This document shows positions 1-6,410 of a stretch of DNA of 64,000 bases, piece after piece (the stretch's first letter is position 1; each line of letters starts with the position of its first letter). A program made the position numbers and the translations under genes. Source of the stretch: Pararhodonellum marinum. GTDB lineage: Bacteria > Bacteroidota > Bacteroidia > Cytophagales > Cyclobacteriaceae. The notes below the pieces were generated by a model. It did no database searches and was not told the origin of the DNA. It saw nothing but the letters and a program-made list of their open reading frames with translations. The DNA lies in the NCBI RefSeq assembly GCF_015354735.1, contig NZ_JACEFJ010000007.1, positions 1-64,000 on the forward strand, read 5' to 3'.

Positions 1-720
1 AATAAAACCATCAATGACCAAATGATTGATCAAAGCATCTTCTACCGCATGCAGCAACACCACTGACCAAACAGATCTGGTAATCAAGAATATTTCTACG
101 AACATAACGGTCCATGCCAACATATTGAGGACTGCAATCCATGCAAAGGTCATCCGTCCAACAGGCAAAACAGATTGGATTGCTTCATCAGGAAGAAATG
201 CCAAATAATATGGGAAATGCCAAAATCCCCAGACCAAACCCACTATCAAATAAAGCCAAAGATCTGATACATTAAGCCGAAACAATTTTGTAGTGAGATA
301 ACCTCTCCACACAGATTCTTCAAAGATATTTTTCAGAATATTTACCATAAGCAAGCAAAAAAAAGTCCTGAAATATGGTTGTGCATTGAAAGCTTCGAAC
401 CCTATCCATCCAACCAAAGCACCTAAAATTAGGGTAATACCCGTAACCATGGGGAAAATTAGGAAAGCAATAAAATACCATTGGATATTGCCCTTGAAAT
501 TTGGTTTCAATCCGGCATCTTTCCAGTCATCTCCAAAAAAGGACCTTAAAACTATTACCACAATGAGGGGTGTGATCAGCCAAATGGCCATACCCAAAGT
601 TTCCTCTCCCACCTGCTCTGGAAGTATCCTATCTACCATTACCCCTATCCAACCTATTCCAAGGGCGATTACTGTAAATATCGAAAGATTCCTGATGGTT
701 TTGCTTCTATTGAGTTGCAT
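1..720 (-). CDS. CPBP family intramembrane metalloprotease (3' end beyond window)
   Basis: The reverse strand is open from an ATG at 720 to the left edge, 240 codons without a stop, so the C-terminus is missing. The product is strongly hydrophobic with several membrane helices. It shows the CPBP (Abi/Rce1) signature: EExxxR in EESVWR near residues 134-139, a second motif WGFWHFP with His near 168, and a third LLHAVEDA with His near 224. These residues form the glutamate/histidine catalytic centre of the family. Bacterial CPBP proteases cleave substrates in the membrane or contribute to bacteriocin self-immunity; the substrate here is unknown. A 118-nt gap separates the start from the upstream TolC gene on the same strand, so it could be read through from the ATPase-TolC promoter. 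Family assignment is firm, role is open. Confidence 0.82.
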   Translation of the reverse strand, partial: MQLNRSKTIRNLSIFTVIALGIGWIGVMVDRILPEQVGEETLGMAIWLITPLIVVIVLRSFFGDDWKDAGLKPNFKGNIQWYFIAFLIFPMVTGITLILGALVGWIGFEAFNAQPYFRTFFCLLMVNILKNIFEESVWRGYLTTKLFRLNVSDLWLYLIVGLVWGFWHFPYYLAFLPDEAIQSVLPVGRMTFAWIAVLNMLAWTVMFVEIFLITRSVWSVVLLHAVEDALINHLVIDGFI

Positions 721-838
721 ACGCAACCATTAAATTAAAAAAAAATCATTAACCTGTTTTAACCATAACCCATCAATTTGGCTTCTAGAAAATTCCTTCC
801 TTATACATGGCTTTTACATATTCGGGTGTTTATCAATT

Positions 839-2185
839 TCAGTTTGTTGCCACCTCACCTACATCCAACACTCCCAAAGCAAACCTCAACAACACCTCTT
901 GGAAATAGAGGGTGTATTGAGCCTGAGCTCTGTCAGCTTGAGCAGCTACTAATTGTTGGTTCACCTGGGCTAGGTCTACAAAATTGCTCACCCCAAGGCG
1001 AAACCGCTCACTGATGGCTTTTTGGGCTTCTTCAGCAGCTTCAAGTTGAACCTGGGTAGCAAGGTTCCTATTGATTGCCGCCTTGTAATTTTCAAATGCC
1101 AATTTGGTTTCCTGATTGATTCTTCTTTCCAAAGCCGCTTTTTCCAGCTGTTGGTTCTGGAGTTCCATGCGGCTACGGGTTACGGCAAGCTTATTTTCAA
1201 AGTTATTGAATATGGGTATGGTCAATTGAACCCCATATTGTCTTCTGGGATAAATCGTGAATAGCTGATCCCTTATCGTTCGGTCATCCAATGAAGTAAA
1301 GAAGGTATTGTAACTAAAGAATGCATTGAGCTGAGGTAAACGGGCAGCATTGGCCACAGAAACCATTTTCTCATTGCCAATTTCCAACAATTCCTGTTGT
1401 TTGAGATCCAATCGGTTATCAAAAGCCAATTGGTAAAGTTCATCCAGTGGCAATCCCATCAATCCACTTTCTGCATTTTCCAGTCCTACCGGTTCGGGAT
1501 CTGGAAGCACATTGGGTTCTAGTTGAAGGGTTTCTGATAAAGTCCAAAGGTCTGTTTCCCACTGGATTTTGGCATCCAAGGCTACAGCTTCCAACCGGGC
1601 CACTTCTGATTTTTGGTTGTATTGATCAGCCAAAGTCCGCAATCCTGCCTGCACAAAGCCATCAATCTGTTCCAATTGTTTCTTTTGGTTTTCCAGATTT
1701 TCTATGGCAATCCTGTAAAGTTCCTGGTCTAACAAGACCTGAAGATACTGCTGAGCTATGTTGAACATCACCTCTTGTGAGGCCCTGGACAAGCCATATC
1801 GGCCCGCTTCTTCAAAATACCGGGTGGCTTGGGTCATTTTGATCCTCCTACCTCCATTGTAAACCGGCATACTGGCTTCCACATTGCTAAAAATACTGTT
1901 GTTGACTTCATTGACGACAATCAATTGCCCTTCAACTTGTTGAAATTGTTGACCTATAGTTTGAGATCCGGTGGTAAAAAGGTTGACCCTAGGCAAATGC
2001 CCCATTTGTGCTGCCTTTTTTTCCATAAGGAGCACTTCTTGTTGGTTGTTTAGGTTTTGATAGACCACATTATTTTCCAGGCCGATTTTCACCGCTTCCT
2101 GAAAAGTAAGCTTAAGGGTATCCTGGGACCTCAGTTCCCCCACCAAGGCACTCAAAATCATGACGGTAATTACTGTCCTTTTCAT
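839..2185 (-). CDS. TolC family outer-membrane efflux protein
   Basis: A 448-residue protein with a signal peptide (MKRTVITVMILSALVGELRSQ) followed by two OEP-type repeats rich in long amphipathic helices with NQxL/QxxL heptads, the usual TolC length and layout. Such proteins trimerise into a beta-barrel plus periplasmic alpha-tunnel that lets an inner-membrane pump export across the outer membrane. The start lies 1 nt after the stop of the ABC ATPase gene, so the two are translationally coupled and almost certainly one transcript. The natural partners are the ATPase and one or more of the FtsX-type permeases in this window. No HlyD/MacA-type periplasmic adaptor is adjacent, which is unusual for a TolC tripartite pump. 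Confidence 0.93.
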   Translation of the reverse strand: MKRTVITVMILSALVGELRSQDTLKLTFQEAVKIGLENNVVYQNLNNQQEVLLMEKKAAQMGHLPRVNLFTTGSQTIGQQFQQVEGQLIVVNEVNNSIFSNVEASMPVYNGGRRIKMTQATRYFEEAGRYGLSRASQEVMFNIAQQYLQVLLDQELYRIAIENLENQKKQLEQIDGFVQAGLRTLADQYNQKSEVARLEAVALDAKIQWETDLWTLSETLQLEPNVLPDPEPVGLENAESGLMGLPLDELYQLAFDNRLDLKQQELLEIGNEKMVSVANAARLPQLNAFFSYNTFFTSLDDRTIRDQLFTIYPRRQYGVQLTIPIFNNFENKLAVTRSRMELQNQQLEKAALERRINQETKLAFENYKAAINRNLATQVQLEAAEEAQKAISERFRLGVSNFVDLAQVNQQLVAAQADRAQAQYTLYFQEVLLRFALGVLDVGEVATN

Positions 2186-2186
2186 C

Positions 2187-2861
2187 TTAAATCTTCAAAT
2201 CTTGATCAATTTTTCCATCCAGCATTTCGATAAGCCGGGTTCCGTAGTCAGCATTTTCTCTGGCATGGGTGGCTTGGATGATGGTGGTCCCTTCCTTGTT
2301 TAGTTCCTGAAATACCTCCATGATTTCCTTTGCTTGGGCAGAATGGAGATTTCCGGTGGGCTCGTCCGCCAATAGTACCCTAGGTTTCCCAGCAATGGCC
2401 CGGGCTATCCCAACCAGCTGCTGCTGACCACCGGAGAGTTGTTCCGGGAAAAGGTCTTTTTTGGCCACCATGTTAAACCGGTCCAACAATTCGGCGATGA
2501 TGCTTTTCCGCTCGGAAGACGATACACTTCTATAGAGCAGAGGTGTCTCAATGTTTTCATACACCGTCAGTTCATCGATCAGGTGATAGGCCTGGAAAAT
2601 GTATCCAAACTCGGATTTGTGAAGGGCAGACCTTTGCCTGTCCTTCATACCATTGATGGATTGACCGTCAAAGGCATACTGTCCTTCATACTCTTCATCC
2701 AATAGACCGATGATGTTGAGCAGGGTGGATTTGCCTACTCCTGAGGGGCCCATTAAGGTCAAAAATTCACCCTGCTGAATCTCAAGGTCTATCCCTTTCA
2801 AAATGAAAACCCGCTGAAAACGGGAGTCGATGAATTTGTCAATGTTATTGAGTTGTATCAT
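2187..2861 (-). CDS. ABC transporter ATP-binding protein, LolD/MacB type
   Basis: A 224-residue stand-alone nucleotide-binding domain. Walker A is GPSGVGKST (residues 38-46), the Q-loop is at Q90, the signature LSGGQ at 142-146, Walker B ends LLADE at 163-167, and the H-loop His is at 199. The DEPTGN sequence after Walker B is typical of LolD, MacB and FtsE ATPases that power FtsX-like permeases by mechanotransmission. Two departures stand out: the usual Arg after the signature (LSGGQQQR) is Leu149, and the D-loop NLD is NLH (His173). It is the only ATPase gene in 64 kb that contains twelve cognate-type permeases. A candidate sigma-54 promoter with an enhancer dyad lies upstream, and TolC follows with a 1-nt gap. 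Confidence 0.95.
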   Translation of the reverse strand: MIQLNNIDKFIDSRFQRVFILKGIDLEIQQGEFLTLMGPSGVGKSTLLNIIGLLDEEYEGQYAFDGQSINGMKDRQRSALHKSEFGYIFQAYHLIDELTVYENIETPLLYRSVSSSERKSIIAELLDRFNMVAKKDLFPEQLSGGQQQLVGIARAIAGKPRVLLADEPTGNLHSAQAKEIMEVFQELNKEGTTIIQATHARENADYGTRLIEMLDGKIDQDLKI

Positions 2862-2937
2862 GTTTTTTGGTTTGGTGATCGGGAACAGATGGTCAATAAA
2901 GTAAACTTAGGTCATTTGTTTCCTGCCATCCGACCTA

Positions 2938-3043
2938 ATCCCAAAGCCATGCCATAAAAAAAAGCCTGAAATTGTCCGAAAAAGGGCAATTTCAAGCTTT
3001 GGCAGTCCATTTTATCCGAACACCTTTGTTCGCTGGCGGACAA
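2938..3043 (-). promoter_or_regulatory. Candidate sigma-54 promoter and enhancer dyad of the ATPase-TolC operon (site 1)
   Basis: The dyad TTGTTCGCTGGCGGACAA at 3026-3043 (7-bp arms, 4-bp spacer) is centred 80.5 bp upstream of the TGGCAT box at 2954-2949 (minus strand), which reads on as TGGCATGGCTTTGGGA. The -24-like element is good; the -12-like part (TGGG) is poor. The ATPase ATG is at 2861. The terminator of the upstream SDR gene sits between dyad and box. The same arrangement recurs five more times in the window, always before permease-related genes, which is the main support for calling it. Confidence 0.6.
2956..3000 (-). terminator. Intrinsic terminator of the SDR gene
   Basis: On the minus strand, AAAGCTTGAAATTGCCC (from 3000) pairs with GGACAATTTCAGGCTTT across a 6-nt loop. 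It is followed directly by a run of Ts (A-run on the plus strand near 2956-2963). It lies 49 nt past the SDR stop and immediately before the TGGCAT box of the ATPase promoter, so it would insulate the ATPase-TolC operon from SDR readthrough. Confidence 0.8.
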
Positions 3044-3048
3044 TAAAC

Positions 3049-3762
3049 TTATCCGGGAATGCTTGGTCTTACTTCAATTTTGCTGGGTAAGGTCCTTGGG
3101 TGCATGTGCATCAGGTCCACGACCAGTTTTCCGATGTCTTCGATTTGGATTTTCCAGGCATCTTCATCACTGGGAACATGGTCGTTGAAATAGGTCGCCA
3201 CCGATCCCGGCATGATGGTGGAGCATCGGATTCCTGATTTCCTCAAATCCAGCATTACCGCTTGGGTAAATCCGGTCAATCCGAATTTACTGGCATTGTA
3301 GGCAGAACCTCCTGCAAAGAAATTGGTGCCCGCTAGGCTGGAAATGGTGATAAAAAAGCCTTTTGAATCCTTAAGGGCCTTTAGTCCGGCCTTGATGCTA
3401 TAAAATACGCCCGTAAGGTTGGTATCGATGGTTTCATTCCATTCCTCGACAGTCAACTCTTCAATTCCGGCAAAGTGACCAATACCCGCATTGGCTACCA
3501 AGAGATCCAGTTGCCCCCATTTTTCAAGTAGTTTCTCTACCGCCTTTTGTTGGGAATCAAAATCTCTGACGTCCGCCTGAATGCCGATGGCCTCCCCTTT
3601 CCCGGATTGGTTCAGTTTGGCAGCGGCCTCATCAGCAGCCTTCTGAGACCTGCTGGTGATGGCAACCCGCATCCCTTGTGCCATCAGTTCGGCGGCAATG
3701 CCGTATCCTATTCCTTTACTCCCCCCTGTGATCAGAGCGGTTTTGTTTGCTATTTTTTGCAT
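3049..3762 (-). CDS. SDR family NAD(P)-dependent oxidoreductase
   Basis: A 237-residue classical short-chain dehydrogenase/reductase. The cofactor motif TGGSKGIG is at residues 12-19, NAG at 91-93, catalytic Ser near 142, and the YxxxK pair Y155/K159 in SAYNASK. Length is typical. A basic residue after the glycine motif and SRS after strand beta-2 are compatible with NADPH preference, but this is inference. It resembles 3-ketoacyl-ACP-reductase-like (FabG-like) enzymes; the substrate cannot be read from the sequence. It is monocistronic, transcribed away from the collagen-like lipoprotein gene and closed by its own terminator. Confidence 0.92.
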   Translation of the reverse strand: MQKIANKTALITGGSKGIGYGIAAELMAQGMRVAITSRSQKAADEAAAKLNQSGKGEAIGIQADVRDFDSQQKAVEKLLEKWGQLDLLVANAGIGHFAGIEELTVEEWNETIDTNLTGVFYSIKAGLKALKDSKGFFITISSLAGTNFFAGGSAYNASKFGLTGFTQAVMLDLRKSGIRCSTIMPGSVATYFNDHVPSDEDAWKIQIEDIGKLVVDLMHMHPRTLPSKIEVRPSIPG

Positions 3763-4120
3763 GGTTCCTTTGGTTAAAAATTAGATGGTTCAGTGTATAG
3801 AACCTTTGGTTTTTGGAGGAGGTTCAAAGAATGTTGAAAAATGTGGGATGATTGGTCTTTTCATTTTCTATCGGTGGTCTGAAGTGTGTTTCCGATAGGA
3901 AAGGGGTCATATCGGTAGGAATTTAGAATGTTTAAAGGTTTTTAAGTATCTAGAAATTATCTTTTGGATTTGGAGTTCAGCCGAATACCGATGTACTGGA
4001 AAAATTTCAACTAAAAATATTTCATTTTTTAAAATTATATCACAAAGGTTTGTAATTTAGATAACGTGGAAAAAAATGGGTATTGACAGCCCTCTTAGCA
4101 TTAAATTAAACCTATCCGTC
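3763..4120. other. Intergenic region between divergent genes
   Basis: 358 nt separating the SDR gene from the collagen-like lipoprotein gene. It is AT-rich near the plus-strand gene (3990-4060). I see no structural RNA or clear repeat. Promoters for both genes must lie here, but I could not identify a convincing Bacteroidota TTG/TAnnTTTG pair. A weak inverted repeat GAACCT...AGGTTC lies near 3800-3826. Confidence 0.4.
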
Positions 4121-4720
4121 ATGAAAAACATGCTACAAAAAAGCACAGGACTTATGGTACTGTCCCTGATCATTTTATTTAGTATTTCCTGTGAAGGACC
4201 CGAAGGTCCTACAGGTCCCCAAGGAGAACGGGGAGAGGCTGGAGCGCAAGGCCCTCCGGGACCGGCAGCTGAAACGACATTTGCGATTTTCAATTTTCAA
4301 ACCCAACAGGAGGGTTGGTTTTTAGACGGTGAGGAAGGAGAAGAAGGTTTTTCCGTTGTCTACCCAGCCTCTGTCCCACTGATCAATGCTGAAGTCACCG
4401 CCAATGGTGCGGTTTTGGCCTTTGCAGAACTGTTTAGCGGAAACGGGCTTGGCTTTTGGACGCCGTTGCCTTTCTCCCTTAACACAGGGGAGGATTTCAG
4501 CTCACATATCGGTTATTTTTACTCTCAACATTCAACTTCAAATTCCAACAATTTCCTTCTATTTACCTACGACACGGATAACTTATTACCCGTTTTTGCA
4601 GGAGCAGAGTTTAGGGTGCGGGTGGTGATTTTGTACGGTGAAGCGGGTTCAAGAATGAATTTCGACGAGTTGAAAGGTATTTCCTACGAGGAGCTTGAGA
4701 AGATTCTTGAAGCGTTATAG
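4121..4720 (+). CDS. Collagen-like lipoprotein
   Basis: A 199-residue protein. The ATG at 4121 is preferred over an in-frame ATG at 4076 because it places a lipoprotein signal peptide at the N-terminus: a hydrophobic run then LFSISC, with Cys as the likely lipidated residue. The mature protein begins with about eight Gly-X-Y triplets (GPE GPT GPQ GER GEA GAQ GPP GPA), a short collagen-like stalk. An unrecognised globular domain of about 150 residues follows. In other Bacteroidota such triplets precede small surface or periplasmic domains and may trimerise; function is unknown. It stands alone, followed by 500 nt of repeat-rich DNA. Confidence 0.78.
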   Translation: MKNMLQKSTGLMVLSLIILFSISCEGPEGPTGPQGERGEAGAQGPPGPAAETTFAIFNFQTQQEGWFLDGEEGEEGFSVVYPASVPLINAEVTANGAVLAFAELFSGNGLGFWTPLPFSLNTGEDFSSHIGYFYSQHSTSNSNNFLLFTYDTDNLLPVFAGAEFRVRVVILYGEAGSRMNFDELKGISYEELEKILEAL

Positions 4721-4745
4721 TGTCCCAAGGAAAATTTTGAATCAT

Positions 4746-4824
4746 AAAGTTGTAAACTTCATTCCGTCAAGAGTTTTTCAAAATGTTATTGGGTGATACT
4801 AGGGTGGAATTGCAAATTCCACCC
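4746..4824. repeat. Paired-palindrome repeat unit, copy 1
   Basis: Unit made of a short palindrome (AAAGTTGTAAACTTC, 4746-4760), about 41 nt of linker, and a perfect 10-bp-arm hairpin GGGTGGAATT/AATTCCACCC around a 3-nt centre (4802-4824). A second unit with identical internal spacing lies 171 bp downstream. It resembles REP/BIME-type elements mobilised by RAYT (Y1) transposases; no transposase is nearby. It lies downstream of the collagen-like gene and could also affect transcript ends. Confidence 0.7.
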
Positions 4825-4914
4825 AGCTAGAGCTATTCCAATAACATTGACTGGATAGCTGAAAAGCGTTTTTCTCAAGATAGCCGATTACTTCTATTTA
4901 GTAAGTTCTGAACC

Positions 4915-4995
4915 GTGAAGTTGCAAACTTCACACAGTCCAGAATTTTCCAAAAAATTATGGAGTGATATTAGGGTGGAATTACAAATCCCACCC
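4915..4995. repeat. Paired-palindrome repeat unit, copy 2
   Basis: Second copy: palindrome GTGAAGTTGCAAACTTCAC (4915-4933) and hairpin GGGTGGAATTACAAATCCCACCC split as arms around 4973-4982 and 4986-4995. The core palindrome-to-hairpin distance, 56 bp, is exactly that of copy 1, and the linkers align (AGTGATATTAGGG against GGTGATACTAGGG). The remainder of the 513-nt gap up to 5233 shows no gene. Confidence 0.68.
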
Positions 4996-5233
4996 AGTAG
5001 GGGAATTTTTAAATGAAGTGCTTCATTATGCACTTTTAATTCATGGTGCGTGTTTTCCCCTTAATGCCATTTGCCTTCCATCTGGAAAGTTCCGAAAAGT
5101 GATTGGCTAACTTAATCAATCATTGTTTTCCCCAAAGATCATTGAAAAATAATGAGGTGGAAATCCTAAATTCCCTTCAACTGGCTTTGTAAAGAAATTT
5201 GTAATTTAATCTTTTTAAAAAAATCCTTAGACC

Positions 5234-6196
5234 ATGATTGTAAGAAGAAACCTTCAACCCAGGATGATCCTCCACTATACTTGGAGGCAGCTGACCTATT
5301 ACCTTGTTCTATCCACCTCAATAGTCATCTTACATGATATTTATGAAGTTGTTATTTTTAACATCCCCAGTTACACCATTGCTGCACTGGGAACGGCATT
5401 GGCGATTTTTCTTGGTTTCAAAAATGACCATGCCTATGACAGATGGTGGGAAGCCAGAAAAATATGGGGTTTGATGGTCAATTACAGCCGTGCCTGGGCC
5501 AGGCAAGCAACTACATTGGTGATGTCTGAGGATGGTGTAGAACACGAAGAAATCAAAGCTTTCCAAAAGACCTTGGTCTATAGACATATTGCGTTTGTGA
5601 ATGCCTTACGGGTTTTTTTGAGGAAAAAGAACGCTTATAATAAGGACCAAAGCGAACTTTTCGAAGACGAAAATACCTATGCAGATACCAAATCATTTTT
5701 GAGTGAAGAAGAATATAATGATTTTTGTAACCAGGACAACCCTCCCAATTATTTACTGCAGCGTCAAGGAGAAGAATTAAAGCATGCCTTCCAGAGAGGC
5801 TGGATTAGTGATTACAGGTTTATAAAGATGGAAGAAACGTTGGTTGACTTCAATGATATACAGGGAATGAGTGAGCGGATTAAGAACACTCCCCTTCCAA
5901 GACAATACACATTTTTTTCACGGGTTTTTGTATTGATTCACTGTACCCTGTTGCCGATGGTTTTTGTAAGTGAGTTAGGTTGGAAAACCATTCCAATTGC
6001 CTTAGCAGTCTCCTTTGTATTTTTGGCATTGGACCTGATAGGCGAACGGACAGAAGACCCCTTCGAAAATAGACTTGAGGATACACCCATGACTTCACTG
6101 AGTTTAACCATCGAAACCAATCTCAAAGAACAGCTTAAAGAGAGCCATACTAATTTCCCACAGAAGTACCAACCTGAAGATGGGATTGTGTTTTGA
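5234..6196 (+). CDS. Bestrophin family ion channel
   Basis: A 320-residue membrane protein of the bacterial bestrophin (UPF0187) family. The N-terminal region matches the family pattern: a helix ending in YEV, then PSYTIAALGTALAIFLGFKN with the conserved Phe/Asn turn, then the YDRWWEARKIWG segment near residues 69-80. The C-terminal membrane half contains LPRQYTFFSRVFV and the EDPFENRLEDTP segment near residues 278-290, the acidic clasp region typical of the family. Bestrophins form pentameric ion channels; bacterial ones are often cation selective. It is monocistronic and convergent with permease P1 across a 214-nt, low-complexity spacer. Confidence 0.9.
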   Translation: MIVRRNLQPRMILHYTWRQLTYYLVLSTSIVILHDIYEVVIFNIPSYTIAALGTALAIFLGFKNDHAYDRWWEARKIWGLMVNYSRAWARQATTLVMSEDGVEHEEIKAFQKTLVYRHIAFVNALRVFLRKKNAYNKDQSELFEDENTYADTKSFLSEEEYNDFCNQDNPPNYLLQRQGEELKHAFQRGWISDYRFIKMEETLVDFNDIQGMSERIKNTPLPRQYTFFSRVFVLIHCTLLPMVFVSELGWKTIPIALAVSFVFLALDLIGERTEDPFENRLEDTPMTSLSLTIETNLKEQLKESHTNFPQKYQPEDGIVF

Positions 6197-6410
6197 TTTA
6201 CGATTTACGAGTTGGGATTTATGCAGCTTTCAGCATTGAGCTTCTAGCTTTTCATTCGTTATCCGACTCTCTGTTGCCCTGATGTCCTGTGATGATGTTC
6301 CCACCTTCTTCTCTTTACAATTTTAAAAGTTTACAACTCAACAACCTACCCCCTTTCACCTCTTACTACTTACAAATTTTTACCATTAACAAATATCCGA
6401 ACCATTCACC

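Noticed and set aside
386-733. Plus-strand ORF of 115 codons at the left edge
   Set aside because: The opposite strand encodes a clear CPBP protease with catalytic motifs; the plus-strand product has no recognisable feature.
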